Part shown: one piece after another, positions 1-9,168 of the stretch
Position numbering within the stretch: the first letter of the stretch is position 1
How the letters are laid out: each line of letters starts with the position of its first letter
NCBI RefSeq assembly: GCF_000204645.1
Contig: NC_015422.1
Location: 3,241,001 to 3,305,000, forward strand
Direction of reading: 5' to 3'
DNA length: 64,000 nucleotides
Origin: Alicycliphilus denitrificans K601
Lineage (GTDB): Bacteria > Pseudomonadota > Gammaproteobacteria > Burkholderiales > Burkholderiaceae_C
Notes under the pieces: generated by a model
Databases searched by the model: none
What the model was told of the DNA's origin: nothing
Seen by the model: only the letters and a program-made list of their open reading frames with translations
Position numbers and translations under genes: made by a program

Positions 1-82
1 CATCACCAAGCGCAAGGCCGCCCTGCCCGACGCCGACGAGTGGAACGGCACGCCCGGCAAGCTGAAGGACCTGGAGCGCTGA
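1..82 (+). CDS. fdxA: 7Fe ferredoxin FdxA, C-terminal end (partial)
   Basis: Only the last 26 codons lie in the window, read from position 2 to the TGA at 80-82. The visible tail, with [10 protein letters not shown] and the ending GKLKDLER, matches from memory the C-terminal extension of Azotobacter-type ferredoxin I (FdxA, one 3Fe-4S and one 4Fe-4S cluster), which ends in a similar LPDAEDWDG...LER string. The cluster-binding cysteines are outside the window. The next gene, 14 bases downstream, is a ferredoxin-NADP reductase type flavoprotein, so the pair plausibly forms one electron-transfer unit. The call rests on a short stretch plus context. Confidence 0.75.
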   Translation, partial: ITKRKAALPDADEWNGTPGKLKDLER

Positions 83-96
83 TCCTGCCCCCGGCC

Positions 97-1143
97 ATGC
101 AAGCGCCCTCGGCCCCCGCACCGGCGCAGGCCGATGCCGTGGTGATCGGCGCGGGCCCGGTGGGCCTGTTCCAGGTGTTCCAGCTCGGGCTGCAGGGCAT
201 CGCAGCGCACCTCGTCGACGCCCTGCCCCACGTGGGCGGCCAGTGCGCCGAGCTCTATCCCGACAAGCCCATCTACGACATCCCCGGCGTTCCCGTGTGC
301 TCGGGCCGCGAACTGGTTGCGCTGCTGCAGCGGCAGATGGCGCCGTTCGCGCCCGCATGCCACCTGGGCCAGCAGGTCGAGACGCTGGCCGCGCAGGACG
401 ATGGCCGATTCCTGCTGCAGACCACCGCCGGCACCCGGCTGCTGGCGAAGAGCGTCTTCATCGCCGCCGGCGTGGGCGCCTTCGTGCCGCGCACCATCAA
501 GGTGGACGGCATCGCCGCTCTGGCGGGCGGCCAGGTGCTCTACCACCCCACGGATACCGGCGTCGCCAACGCCCGCCACGTGGTCGTGCATGGCGGCGAC
601 GAGGCCGCCGTGCAGGCTGCCATCGCCTGCGCGCCGCTGGCCGCCAGCGTCACGCTGCTGCATCGCCGCGACGTCTTCCAGGCCGAGCCCGCACTGCTGG
701 CCGAGCTGCAGACGCTGCGCGAGGGCGGGCGCATCCGCGTCGCCATAGGCCAGATCACGGGCGTGCAGGCCGCGCCGGACGGCCGCCTGCAGGCCCTCGT
801 GCTGCAACTGCCCGACGGCTCGCAGCAACACCTGCCGCTCGACCTGCTGCTGGCCTACCTGGGCATCTCCCCGCGCCTGGGGCCGGTCGCCGGCTGGGGC
901 TTGGCCATGGAGCGCAAGCAGATTGCCGTGGACACGGCCACGTTCGCCACCAGCGTGCCCGGCATCTACGCCGTGGGCGACGTCAACGGCTACCCCGGCA
1001 AACGCAAGCTCATCCTGTGCGGCTTCCACGAGGCCACGCTGGCCGCCTTCGCCGAGGCGGAGCGGCAGGCAGGCCACAGGCTGCCGCTGGAGTACACGAC
1101 CAGCAGCGAGCGGCTGCACGCGCGCCTGGGCGTGGGCGCATGA
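97..1143 (+). CDS. Ferredoxin--NADP(+) reductase, thioredoxin-reductase-like type
   Basis: A 348-residue FAD/NAD(P)-dependent oxidoreductase. The dinucleotide motif GAGPVG is at residues 18-23, and the C-terminal FAD motif [12 protein letters not shown] is near residue 295. The CxxC redox pair of true thioredoxin reductases is not seen, which fits the TrxR-like ferredoxin-NADP reductases (FNR2, YumC type). It follows the fdxA tail by 14 bases, so the two gene products are likely redox partners moving electrons between NADPH and ferredoxin in the cytoplasm. The ATG at 97 is preferred over an in-frame upstream start at 40, because 40 would overlap fdxA. The stop overlaps the next start as ATGA. 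Confidence 0.85.
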   Translation: MQAPSAPAPAQADAVVIGAGPVGLFQVFQLGLQGIAAHLVDALPHVGGQCAELYPDKPIYDIPGVPVCSGRELVALLQRQMAPFAPACHLGQQVETLAAQDDGRFLLQTTAGTRLLAKSVFIAAGVGAFVPRTIKVDGIAALAGGQVLYHPTDTGVANARHVVVHGGDEAAVQAAIACAPLAASVTLLHRRDVFQAEPALLAELQTLREGGRIRVAIGQITGVQAAPDGRLQALVLQLPDGSQQHLPLDLLLAYLGISPRLGPVAGWGLAMERKQIAVDTATFATSVPGIYAVGDVNGYPGKRKLILCGFHEATLAAFAEAERQAGHRLPLEYTTSSERLHARLGVGA

Positions 1144-2411
1144 ACACCCTCGCCACCTCCCGCAACGAAGCCCTGGCCCCGCTGCCGGCCGGGCAGCGCG
1201 TGTTCCGCTGGCACGACCATGCATCGCTCTGGTTCAGCCTGGGCGTGGGGCTGCTGGTCATGCAGGTGGGCGCCTACCTGATGCCTGCCCTGGGTACGCA
1301 GCAGGCGCTCCTGGCCGTCGTGGTCGGCTCCGTCATCGGCGCGGGGCTGCTGGGCTGGGTGGCAAAAATAGGCTGCGACAGCGGCTTGGCCAGCGCGGGG
1401 CTGATGCACGCCGTCTACGGTCGGCGCTTCGCGGGTCTGCCCATCGTGCTCAACATCGTGCAGCTCGTGGGCTGGGGCACGTTCGAGCTCGTGGTGATGC
1501 GCGACGCCACCGTGGCCATAGGCCGGCAGTCCGGCATGCTCGCCGCCGGCGCATGGCCCGTGGCCGCCACGCTGCTGTGGGGCGGCGTGGTGCTGCTGCT
1601 CATCAGCGGCTCCATGGTGCAGCTGGTGCGCCGCGTCATCGCGCGCGTGGCGCTGCCGCTCGTCGTGCTGTCGCTGCTGTGGCTGTCCTGGCAGTTCATC
1701 GCCATGGCGCAGGCCCAGGGCCTGGCCCAGATCTGGCAGCGCCGCGGCAACGGCGGCATGGGCGTGATGCCGGCGCTCGACCTCGTGATCGCCATGCCCA
1801 TCTCGTGGCTGCCGCTCGTGGCTGACTACGCACGCCACGGCGTGAGCGGCGCGGACGCCCTGCGCGGCAGCTGGATCGGCTACGCGCTGGCCAACATCTG
1901 GTGCTATTGCCTGGGCGTGCTGGTGGCGCTGGTGCTGCCCAGCCAGGACCTGGTGACCGCCCTGCTGCTGGCCCAGGGCGGGCTGCTGGCGCTGTCGCTG
2001 ATCCTCATCGACGAGGTGGACAACGCCTACGGCGACATGTACTCCGGTGCCGTCTCGGCGCACAGCCTGCGCCCGCGCTGGAGCGTGCGCCGCTGGGGCC
2101 TGGGCCTGGCCGCGCTGTGCACCGCGCTGGCCCTGGTGCTGCCCATGCACAGCCTGGAGCCGTTCCTGCTGCTGCTCAGCTCGGTCTTCGTGCCGCTGTT
2201 CGGCGTGATCCTGGGGCGCCTGGCCTTCGGCGTTCCGGCGCACGCGGCGCTGCAGCGCGCCGCCGGCGTGCACGGGCTGCCCGTGGCGCTGTGGCTGGCT
2301 GGCATCGCCTGCTACCACCTGCTGCCGCGCGCGCTGCCGGCCCTGGGCGCGGCGCTGCCCACGCTGGCGCTGTGCTTCGCGCTGGCCTACCTCACGCGCC
2401 CGCGCGGCTGA
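1140..2411 (+). CDS. cytX: CytX-like NCS1 permease (putative hydroxymethylpyrimidine transporter)
   Basis: A 423-residue, very hydrophobic protein with about 12 membrane segments and the look of the nucleobase:cation symporter-1 family (CodB/CytX). It starts within the stop codon of the upstream reductase (ATGA), so the two are co-translated. In many proteobacteria CytX sits with thiamine genes and is proposed to import the pyrimidine moiety hydroxymethylpyrimidine. Here thiD and the riboswitch-controlled thi operon lie within 2 kb, which supports that substrate. No TPP riboswitch is seen directly upstream. Cytosine or another nucleobase remains possible. Confidence 0.75.
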   Translation: MNTLATSRNEALAPLPAGQRVFRWHDHASLWFSLGVGLLVMQVGAYLMPALGTQQALLAVVVGSVIGAGLLGWVAKIGCDSGLASAGLMHAVYGRRFAGLPIVLNIVQLVGWGTFELVVMRDATVAIGRQSGMLAAGAWPVAATLLWGGVVLLLISGSMVQLVRRVIARVALPLVVLSLLWLSWQFIAMAQAQGLAQIWQRRGNGGMGVMPALDLVIAMPISWLPLVADYARHGVSGADALRGSWIGYALANIWCYCLGVLVALVLPSQDLVTALLLAQGGLLALSLILIDEVDNAYGDMYSGAVSAHSLRPRWSVRRWGLGLAALCTALALVLPMHSLEPFLLLLSSVFVPLFGVILGRLAFGVPAHAALQRAAGVHGLPVALWLAGIACYHLLPRALPALGAALPTLALCFALAYLTRPRG

Positions 2412-2497
2412 GCTCGTCGCCACGCAGGCGGAACTTCGGGCGCGCGGAGGGCTCTCCCAAGGCATTCCCCCGTTCACCCATCAAGGAGCCGCCGCCC

Positions 2498-2974
2498 GTG
2501 TCCTTCGCACCGTCCCGCCTCGCCCGCACCCTCTCCACCGCCACGGCCGCCCTCGCGCTGGCCGCGCCGCTGCTGGCCCCGGCCACGGCCGGGGCGCGCG
2601 AATTCGTCAGCATCAAGAGCAACGCAGTCAACGTGCGGGCGCAGCCCACCACGCGCTCGGACACGCGCTGGGAGCTGGGCCGGGGCTACCCCCTGCAGGT
2701 CGAGCAGCGCCGGGGCCAGTGGCTCAAGGTGCGCGACTTCGAGGAATCGCTCGGCTGGGTGTTCGCCCCGCTCACCAGCAAGACGCCGCACCGCGTGGTG
2801 ACCGCGCCCAGCGCCCGCCTGCGCGCCGGCCCGGGCACGCAGCACAAGATCGTGGGCACGCTGCAGCAGCACGAAGTGGTGCGCAGCCTGGGCCAATCCG
2901 GCGCCTGGGCAAAGGTGCAGCGCGACGGCGGCCAGAAGGGCTGGGTGGCCAAGCGCCTCACCTGGGGCTGGTAG
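2498..2974 (+). CDS. Secreted SH3 domain protein (two bacterial SH3 repeats)
   Basis: A 158-residue protein with a basic start, a long Ala/Leu-rich signal segment (about residues 8-35, ending near ATAGA) and two SH3b-type repeats. The first is around SNAVNVRAQPTTRSDT and the second around SARLRAGPGTQHKIVG. Bacterial SH3 repeats are typical of periplasmic proteins that bind cell wall peptides or assist peptidoglycan enzymes. The start is a GTG at 2498, chosen because AAGGAG lies at 2483-2488 with good spacing and because it places the signal peptide at the N-terminus. The exact ligand is unknown. It ends 10 bases from the convergent thiD. Confidence 0.8.
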   Translation: MSFAPSRLARTLSTATAALALAAPLLAPATAGAREFVSIKSNAVNVRAQPTTRSDTRWELGRGYPLQVEQRRGQWLKVRDFEESLGWVFAPLTSKTPHRVVTAPSARLRAGPGTQHKIVGTLQQHEVVRSLGQSGAWAKVQRDGGQKGWVAKRLTWGW

Positions 2975-2984
2975 AGCCTGCGGC

Positions 2985-3833
2985 TCAGCCCTCCAGGATG
3001 CGCTGGGGCTGCGGCGCGTAGCCGTGGTTCAGCGGCCCGTGGCCGTGGCCCGTGCGCACGTCGGCACCCGCGGCGATCGCGCCCAGGATGTAGGCGCGCG
3101 CCTCCTCCACAGCCCGCACCAGGGGCAGGCCCAGCGCCAGGTGCGCAGCGATGGCGGACGACAGCGTGCAACCCGTGCCATGGCCGTTGTGCGTGGCGAT
3201 GCGCGCAGAGGCCAGGCGGTGGCGCTCGCCCCCGGGCAGCGCCAGCAGGTCCACCACGCGCTCGCCCGGCAGGTGCCCGCCCTTGAGCAGCGCGGCGCGC
3301 GCGCCCAGGGCCAGCAGGTCGCCGGCGGCCGCACCCAGCTCGTCCTCACCCGTGATCGGGCGGCCCAGCAGCCAGCCGGCCTCGTCCAGGTTGGGCGTGA
3401 CCACCGCGGCCAGCGGGAACAGCTCGCGCACCAGCGTGCCCACGGTTTCCTCGGCAATGAGCCTGTCGCCGCTGGTGGCCACCATCACCGGGTCCAGCAC
3501 CACGCTGGGCAGGCGGTGGCGGCGGATGGCCTCGGCCACCACCTGCACCACCTCGGGCGCGTGCAGCATGCCGATCTTCACGGCATCGACGCCTATGTCC
3601 TCGACCACCGCGTCGATCTGCGCGCGCAGGATGTCGGTGGGCACACCGTGGATGGCGCGCACGCCCTGGGTGTTCTGCGCCGTGATGGCGGTGATCGCCG
3701 TCATGCCATAGCAGCCCAGCGCGCAGAAGGTCTTGAGATCGGCCTGTATGCCCGCGCCCCCGCCGCTGTCGGAGCCCGCGATGGACAGCACGCGCGCATA
3801 GCGCCGGGTGGAAGTAGGTGTTTCTTGCGTCAT
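2985..3833 (-). CDS. thiD: Hydroxymethylpyrimidine/phosphomethylpyrimidine kinase ThiD
   Basis: A 282-residue ribokinase-fold enzyme that phosphorylates hydroxymethylpyrimidine and then its monophosphate to supply HMP-PP for thiamine synthesis. The N-terminal substrate motif IAGSDSGGGAGIQADLK is at residues 18-34, and the C-terminal phosphate-binding segment NGHGTGCTLSSA carries the anion-hole glycines. Length is normal for ThiD. The ATG at 3833 is preferred over an upstream in-frame codon. It is transcribed away from the thiO-S-G-E operon. The riboswitch lies on the opposite strand, upstream of thiO, so thiD is not obviously under its control. Confidence 0.95.
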   Translation of the reverse strand: MTQETPTSTRRYARVLSIAGSDSGGGAGIQADLKTFCALGCYGMTAITAITAQNTQGVRAIHGVPTDILRAQIDAVVEDIGVDAVKIGMLHAPEVVQVVAEAIRRHRLPSVVLDPVMVATSGDRLIAEETVGTLVRELFPLAAVVTPNLDEAGWLLGRPITGEDELGAAAGDLLALGARAALLKGGHLPGERVVDLLALPGGERHRLASARIATHNGHGTGCTLSSAIAAHLALGLPLVRAVEEARAYILGAIAAGADVRTGHGHGPLNHGYAPQPQRILEG

Positions 3834-3892
3834 GACAAAAATTATCGACCGTAAGGACACTACCGCTGTGCTGTAATTGCCGCCACGGACGA

Positions 3893-3978
3893 AACAGGGG
3901 TGTCCCCGCCATGTCGGCGGGCGACTGAGAAATACCCTTCACACCCGATCCAGGTCATGCTGGCGTGGGGAGTTTCCA
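3893..3978 (+). promoter_or_regulatory. TPP riboswitch (THI element)
   Basis: The stretch carries the hallmark THI-box pieces in order: GGGGTG at 3897-3902, a GC-rich variable hairpin, CTGAGAAATACCC at 3925-3937, then GATCCAGGTCATGCTGGCGTGGGGA at about 3947-3971. These are the conserved P2/P4/P5 parts of the thiamine pyrophosphate aptamer. It ends about 50 bases before the thiO start. TPP binding would be expected to reduce expression of thiO-thiS-thiG-thiE. Whether control is by termination or by SD sequestration cannot be decided by eye. Confidence 0.95.
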
Positions 3979-4027
3979 GCACCGGTGCCCAGCCCCGTTT
4001 TGTCCTCCATACAGGACTTGAACGACG

Positions 4028-5146
4028 ATGCTTGCGCACCCATCCCTCCGATCCCCCTCCTTCATCACCATCCTCGGCGCCGGCCTGATGGGCCGGCTGC
4101 TGGCCGTGGCGCTCGCGCGCCAGGGCCACAAGGTCGAGGTACACGAGGCCGGTAGCCGCGACGGCGCCACCAGCGCCGCCCACGTGGCCGCCGCCATGGT
4201 GGCGCCGCTGGCCGAGTCCATCGTGGCCGAGCCGGGCGTGGTGCGCATGGGCCAGCATTCCCTGGCGCGCTGGCCCGGGCTGCTGGCCCAGCTGGTGCAG
4301 CCCGTGTACTTCCAGCACAACGGCACGCTGATCGTCTGGCACCGCCAGGACGCGCCCGAGGCCGCGCGCCTGCGCCAGAAGTTCGAGCAGACCCAGGGCG
4401 CCGTTCCCCAGCTTCCGCACATGCAGCCGCTGGACGCCGCCGCGCTGGCCGAGCGCGAGCCGGCCCTGGCCGGGCGCTTCAGCCAGGGCCTGTACCTGCC
4501 CGGCGAGGGCCAGCTGGACAACCGCCAGCTCCTGGACGCCCTGGCCGCCACCATGGACGCGCTGGGCGTCGCGACGCACTGGCACAGCGCGCGCGCGCCG
4601 CAGGACTTCGCCCCCGGCGCCGCCGGCCAGCCCGACTGGCTGCTGGACTGCCGCGGCCTGGGCGCGCGCGAACAGTGGCAGGACCTGCGCGGCGTGCGCG
4701 GCGAGGTGGTCCGCCTGCACGCGCCGGACGTCACGCTGCAGCGCCCCACGCGCCTAGTGCATCCGCGCTACTCCATCTACCTGGCGCCCAAGGAGGACCA
4801 CCGCTTCGTCATCGGCGCGACCGAGATCGAGTCCGAGGACCTCTCGCCCGCCAGCGTGCGCTCCACGCTGGAGCTGCTCAGCGCCGCCTACGCCGTGCAC
4901 CCGGGCTTCGCCGAGGCGCGCATCACCGAGCTGACCACCCAGTGCCGCCCCACCCTGCCCGACAACCTGCCCGCCATCCGCATGCCGCGCGAGCGCGTGC
5001 TGCAGGTCAACGGCCTGTACCGCCACGGCTTCATGATCGCCCCGGCCATGCTGGACGTGGTCATGCAGCTGCTGGGCGAGGGACAATCGGCGCTGGCCCC
5101 CGATTTCGAACTCGCGCTGCAAGGCGGCGCCGCAACCGCTGCATGA
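4028..5146 (+). CDS. thiO: Glycine oxidase ThiO (FAD-dependent)
   Basis: A 372-residue D-amino-acid-oxidase-type flavoenzyme. The FAD-binding motif ITILGAGLMGRLL is at residues 13-25, and the conserved C-terminal segment NGLYRHGFMIAPAM is near residue 325. ThiO oxidises glycine to the imine (dehydroglycine) that feeds thiazole synthesis with ThiG and ThiS. It is the first gene after the TPP riboswitch, and its stop overlaps the thiS start. The presence of ThiO rather than ThiH indicates the oxygen-dependent route to dehydroglycine. Confidence 0.93.
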   Translation: MLAHPSLRSPSFITILGAGLMGRLLAVALARQGHKVEVHEAGSRDGATSAAHVAAAMVAPLAESIVAEPGVVRMGQHSLARWPGLLAQLVQPVYFQHNGTLIVWHRQDAPEAARLRQKFEQTQGAVPQLPHMQPLDAAALAEREPALAGRFSQGLYLPGEGQLDNRQLLDALAATMDALGVATHWHSARAPQDFAPGAAGQPDWLLDCRGLGAREQWQDLRGVRGEVVRLHAPDVTLQRPTRLVHPRYSIYLAPKEDHRFVIGATEIESEDLSPASVRSTLELLSAAYAVHPGFAEARITELTTQCRPTLPDNLPAIRMPRERVLQVNGLYRHGFMIAPAMLDVVMQLLGEGQSALAPDFELALQGGAATAA

Positions 5147-5340
5147 ACATCCTCATCAACCAGAACCCCGTGGAGCTGCCCGACGGCGCCAGCGTGGCCG
5201 ACGCCGTGGCCAGCCTCGACCCCACGCCCCCGTTCGCCGTAGCCGTCAACCTGCAGTTCGTGCCGCGCGCGGCCTACGCCACGCACCTGCTGCAGGCCGG
5301 CGACAGCGTGGAAATCATTGCCCCGGTCACCGGCGGCTGA
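5143..5340 (+). CDS. thiS: Sulfur carrier protein ThiS
   Basis: A 65-residue ubiquitin-fold protein ending in the diagnostic Gly-Gly (VTGG). The terminal glycine is adenylated and thiocarboxylated to carry sulfur to ThiG. MNILINQNPVELPDG at the start and the segment AGDSVEIIAPVTGG at the end are typical of the family. The start codon overlaps the thiO stop (ATGA) and thiG follows after 15 bases, so it is co-translated in the thi operon. No ThiF adenylyltransferase gene is in the window. Confidence 0.95.
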   Translation: MNILINQNPVELPDGASVADAVASLDPTPPFAVAVNLQFVPRAAYATHLLQAGDSVEIIAPVTGG

Positions 5341-5355
5341 AAGCGACCAGACACC

Positions 5356-6159
5356 ATGAACACTCCCAACGACGACGCCCTGGTGCTGTACGGCCAGCGC
5401 TTCGAAAGCCGGCTGCTGCTGGGCACGGCCCGCTACCCCTCGCCCGCCGCGCTGCAGGCCGCCGTGCAGCGCGCGCGCCCGGCCATGCTCACGGCGGCGC
5501 TGCGCCGCCAGGGCAGCATCGAGCAGGGCAAGAGCTTCTGGGCCATGCTCAAGGAACTGCAGGTGCCGGTGCTGCCCAACACCGCCGGCTGCCACAGCGT
5601 GCAGGAGGCCATCACCACCTCCCACATGGCGCGCGAGGTGTTCGACACCCCCTGGATCAAGCTGGAGGTGATCGGCGACGACTACACGCTGCAGCCCGAC
5701 ACGCTGAACCTGGTGCAGGCAGCCGAGCAGCTCGTGCGCGACGGCTTCTACGTGCTGCCCTACTGCACCGAGGACCTGGTGCTGTGCCAGCGCCTGGTGG
5801 ACGTGGGCTGCCAGGCCATCATGCCCTGGGCCGCGCCCATAGGCACGGGGCGCGGCCCCGTCAATCCCTACGCCATGCAGACGCTGCGCCAGCGTCTGGA
5901 CGTGCCCATGCTGGTGGACGCGGGCCTGGGCCTGCCCTCGCACGCCTGCCAGGTCATGGAGTGGGGCTTCGACGGCGTGCTGCTGAACACCGCCGTGGCC
6001 CAGGCCGCCGACCCCGTGCGCATGGCCGGCGCCTTTGCCGACGCCGTGGCCGCGGGCCGCGCCGCCCACCTGGCCGGCGCCATGCAGCCGCGGGAATCGG
6101 CCCAGCCCAGCACCCCCGTGCTGGGCACGCCGTTCTGGCACCACGCGCAGGAAGCCTGA
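5356..6159 (+). CDS. thiG: Thiazole synthase ThiG
   Basis: A 267-residue TIM-barrel enzyme that condenses 1-deoxyxylulose 5-phosphate, dehydroglycine and ThiS thiocarboxylate into the thiazole phosphate. Lys102 in WIKLEVIGDD is the expected imine-forming residue. Phosphate-binding glycine motifs PIGTGRGPVNP and the DAGLGLPSHA/DGVLLNTAVA segments are present. Length is normal. It lies third in the riboswitch operon, and its stop codon is immediately followed by the thiE ATG with no spacer. Confidence 0.96.
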   Translation: MNTPNDDALVLYGQRFESRLLLGTARYPSPAALQAAVQRARPAMLTAALRRQGSIEQGKSFWAMLKELQVPVLPNTAGCHSVQEAITTSHMAREVFDTPWIKLEVIGDDYTLQPDTLNLVQAAEQLVRDGFYVLPYCTEDLVLCQRLVDVGCQAIMPWAAPIGTGRGPVNPYAMQTLRQRLDVPMLVDAGLGLPSHACQVMEWGFDGVLLNTAVAQAADPVRMAGAFADAVAAGRAAHLAGAMQPRESAQPSTPVLGTPFWHHAQEA

Positions 6160-7062
6160 ATGCACGAAAGCCATGAGGCCATGGTGCAGGCCATCGTGCA
6201 CCACCACGGCGCCGCCTACGCGGACTTCCCGGCGCAGCCCGTGCCCGCCACCGCAACGGACGAGCCCGTATACCGCGCGGCCCTGGCCGCCTGCAGCGCG
6301 CTGGGCTTCATCGCCCACGACGCCGGCTGCCTGGCCCGCGCCTGGGCCGCGCAGACGCGGCGCCTGGGATCCTTCGACGCCGCCCGCTGGCCTGACGACC
6401 CCGCGGACTTCGGCTTGCAGCCGCGCCCCCATGCCCGGCCCTTCGCGCCCTGCCCGCAGCAGCTAGGCCTGTACGCCGTGCTGCCCGATGCCGCCTGGGT
6501 CGGCCGCATGGCGCGCGCCGGCGTGCCCACGGTGCAGCTGCGCTACAAGTCGCAGGACGGCGCCGCCATCGCGCGCGAGGTGCAGGCCGCCGTGCAGGCC
6601 GTGCGGGGCACGCCGGCACTGCTGTTCATCAACGACCATTGGCGCGCGGCCATCGACGCCGGCGCCTACGGCGTGCACCTGGGGCAGGAAGACCTGGACG
6701 CGCTGGGCCCCGACGACCTGCGCGCCATCCGCGAGGCCGGGCTGCGCCTGGGCGTGAGCACCCATGGCTACGCCGAGATGGTGCGCGCCGATGCCGCCAG
6801 CCCCAGCTACATCGCCATGGGCGCGGTCTTCCCGACCACGCTCAAGAAAATGGCCACCGTGCCCCAGGGCGTGGCGCGGCTGGTGGCCTATGCGCGGCTG
6901 ATGCGCGGCTACCCGCAGGTGGCCATAGGCGGCATTGGCCTGGAACAGTTCCCCCAGGTGCTCGCCACCGGCGTGGGCTCGATCGCCGTGGTGCGCGCCC
7001 TGGTCAATGCCGACGAGCCGGAAGCCTCTGCCGCACGGCTGATGCGCGCGATGCAGGCATAG
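6160..7062 (+). CDS. thiE: Thiamine phosphate synthase ThiE with N-terminal extension
   Basis: A 300-residue protein. The C-terminal two thirds, from about residue 100, is a ThiE TIM barrel with the motifs VQLRYKSQD and AYGVHLGQEDL and phosphate-binding glycines in GGIGLEQFP. It joins HMP-PP and thiazole phosphate to give thiamine phosphate. Ordinary ThiE is about 210 residues. Here some 100 extra residues precede the barrel, starting with MHESHEAMVQAIVHHHG, and I recognise no domain in them. The ATG abuts the thiG stop, which supports the long form, although translation from an internal codon is possible. Confidence 0.9.
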   Translation: MHESHEAMVQAIVHHHGAAYADFPAQPVPATATDEPVYRAALAACSALGFIAHDAGCLARAWAAQTRRLGSFDAARWPDDPADFGLQPRPHARPFAPCPQQLGLYAVLPDAAWVGRMARAGVPTVQLRYKSQDGAAIAREVQAAVQAVRGTPALLFINDHWRAAIDAGAYGVHLGQEDLDALGPDDLRAIREAGLRLGVSTHGYAEMVRADAASPSYIAMGAVFPTTLKKMATVPQGVARLVAYARLMRGYPQVAIGGIGLEQFPQVLATGVGSIAVVRALVNADEPEASAARLMRAMQA

Positions 7063-7072
7063 CCGCTGCTGC

Positions 7073-9091
7073 TCAGTACCGGCGGTTTTCCATGCGCTCC
7101 AGTTCGAAGCGCAGTTCCAGCTTGTCGTCGTCCATGGCGAACCCCACGGACTGGCCGTGCGCCGGCGCAGCGGCGCCGGCCTCCGGCTGGTGGTCGCGCA
7201 GCGTGAATTGCGCGGGCTCCGACAGGTCGACGTCGAGCATGTCCTCCACGGACGGCTGCTTTGCCAGCACGTCGTAGCCCGACGGCATCAGCGACAAGTC
7301 GCCCACGATGGAGTCGAGCGAGCGCGGGACCGCGGCCGCAGGGCCCAGGGGCGTCGTGCGCGCGCGCGGCGGCGGCGCGCCGCGCAGGTGCGCGGGCGTG
7401 GTCTGGGCGATGGCCAGCAACAGCAGCAGATCGTCGAAGGCGGCCAGATCGAACCGCTGCGCGTCCCGCCCATCGCCGCGGCGGAACAGGAATCCGTCAA
7501 GCACCCCCAGCACCTCGGGCGAAGACCACAGCGCCTCGATCTGCGCCAGCGCCTCCGGGTAGTCCTCCAGCGCATGCCCGCTTTCATGCCATTGCGTGTA
7601 CCGCGGGACCTGCACGTTGAAGCGTTCCTGGAACTGCCTGCGCAGTTGCTCGAAGCTGTCCGTGCGCCCCAGCATCTGGAAAAGGCGCAGCAGTTCGAGG
7701 TACACGGCCGGCATCGCGTCACCCTGCTCGGCGATGTGGCTGCGCAGCACCTGTATCGCCTGCTCGTGCTCGCCGATGGAAATGAAGAACTCCGCCTGCT
7801 GCTGGATGTCGAACAGCCCCTCGGGCTGGATGGCCTGCTGCCGCGGCGCAGCCAGCCGGGCGGCAGGCTCCGGCGCGGCCGTTTGCGCCGGGGCCGGGGG
7901 AATGGTGTCGGGCGCATCGGACGGGCCCGGGCCGGCCTCTTGCAGTTCCTCAGGTGGCACCGAGCTGGGATGCCAGGTGTCAGCCGCCTCGGGCTCGACC
8001 TGCCAGCGGACCTTGCCATCGGGCCCTTCGGAGACCACGGCGCCGTCCTTGAGCCCCTCGCTCAGCGCCACGGAGTTGTGCCATGCCTGGAGCGCCTCGC
8101 GCCGCGTGCGCCGCAGCAGCCAGGCGATCGCGGCCAGGGCCAGCACCAGCGCGCCCCCCAGCGCGTAGACCACGCCGGCCGAAAAGCTCTGTGACTGCAA
8201 CTGTTCGAGCTGCTGGCGCAGCCCGCTCGCCTCCGCGCGCCCGGCGTCCGCCTGCCTGCGGTGCGCCGCCGCATCGGCCTCCAGCCTGCCCAGGCGCTCC
8301 ATGGACTGCCGCAGGTCGGCGGGGGAGCTGTTGAGCACCTTCCACAGCGCCGCGAATTCTGCGCGCCGGGCCTCGTCGGGGGTGGAGAGCAAGAGCGGTT
8401 CCTCGCGCGACAGGCGCAGCTCCAGGGGGGCGTCGAGCCACAGGTCCAGCGGCTCCACGATGAGGCGCGCGGCCGCGGTCGGCACAGGCGCCGGCACCGT
8501 GGCCCGCGCGCGCGGCCGCGCCGGCTTGTCGGCCGCCTGGCCCGCGGACGCACCAGCCTGGGGCTTCTCGCGGCGGACGAGGGATTGCACGGCGGCAGCG
8601 CCCGCGGCGGCCGGTGTACGCGGGCCCGCCGCAGCCGCAACCGCATTTGCAGGGCGCGCGGCGAAGGTGCCCGGGTCGGCCGTGCCCAGCCGACCGATGT
8701 CCAGGGGGCCCTGCGTGTTCGCGGCGCCAGCGGCCGGCAGGTCGGCCAGGAAGGTGTAGGTGCGCGTCACGCGGCCTTCGCACCCTGCCGCGATGGTGAC
8801 GGTGAGCACGGGCTCGTCGGCCACCATGGTGGCCTGCACGCGCACCATAGGGATGACCCCGCCCTCGACAGGCGTGACGCGGACGCGTGAGTCCGCAATG
8901 CTTGTCGTGCCTGAAACCAGGTGCGCCGAGATGCACGAGGACGCCAGATCCTTGCCCGGATCGGGCCGCACCTCGAACCCGAGGTCGATCGCCGACCCGA
9001 GCACCACTGCGCCGCGGCTCGCCCCCAGCGAAAGCGCCGCCACGCCAGAGGCCGCGACGCACAGGCAGGCGCCCACGAGTACATTGCGCAT
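7073..9091 (-). CDS. FimV/HubP-like membrane protein
   Basis: A 672-residue protein with a signal peptide (about residues 1-19), then a domain beginning ALSLGASRGAVVLG and ending near residue 125 that resembles the N-terminal domain of Burkholderiales FimV proteins. An Ala/Pro-rich stretch follows, then a coiled coil around residues 240-300, one membrane segment near 305-325 (ALGGALVLALAAIAWLL), and a cytoplasmic part with a TPR-like region around QQQAEFFISIGEHEQAIQVL. FimV/HubP proteins organise type IV pili and polar complexes. No LysM domain is evident, so a FimV-related paralogue is possible. The ATG at 9091 is preferred to a GTG two codons upstream. Confidence 0.7.
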   Translation of the reverse strand: MRNVLVGACLCVAASGVAALSLGASRGAVVLGSAIDLGFEVRPDPGKDLASSCISAHLVSGTTSIADSRVRVTPVEGGVIPMVRVQATMVADEPVLTVTIAAGCEGRVTRTYTFLADLPAAGAANTQGPLDIGRLGTADPGTFAARPANAVAAAAGPRTPAAAGAAAVQSLVRREKPQAGASAGQAADKPARPRARATVPAPVPTAAARLIVEPLDLWLDAPLELRLSREEPLLLSTPDEARRAEFAALWKVLNSSPADLRQSMERLGRLEADAAAHRRQADAGRAEASGLRQQLEQLQSQSFSAGVVYALGGALVLALAAIAWLLRRTRREALQAWHNSVALSEGLKDGAVVSEGPDGKVRWQVEPEAADTWHPSSVPPEELQEAGPGPSDAPDTIPPAPAQTAAPEPAARLAAPRQQAIQPEGLFDIQQQAEFFISIGEHEQAIQVLRSHIAEQGDAMPAVYLELLRLFQMLGRTDSFEQLRRQFQERFNVQVPRYTQWHESGHALEDYPEALAQIEALWSSPEVLGVLDGFLFRRGDGRDAQRFDLAAFDDLLLLLAIAQTTPAHLRGAPPPRARTTPLGPAAAVPRSLDSIVGDLSLMPSGYDVLAKQPSVEDMLDVDLSEPAQFTLRDHQPEAGAAAPAHGQSVGFAMDDDKLELRFELERMENRRY

Positions 9092-9168
9092 AATCACAAT
9101 CGTTTCAAGATGTTTAACAATTTTGACACAAGCCTCGTGCTACCTCATTGCCGTCTGATAATTTGATC

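Noticed and set aside
990..2477. Minus-strand frame of nearly 500 codons opposite the reductase and CytX genes
   Set aside because: His/Gln/Gly-rich composition without any domain; the plus strand carries two recognisable genes.
9123..9128. Perfect TTGACA upstream of the 3-hydroxyacyl-CoA dehydrogenase gene
   Set aside because: At 17 bases the -10 position reads CATTGC, and GATAAT at 9157 is too far away, so no promoter pair can be supported.
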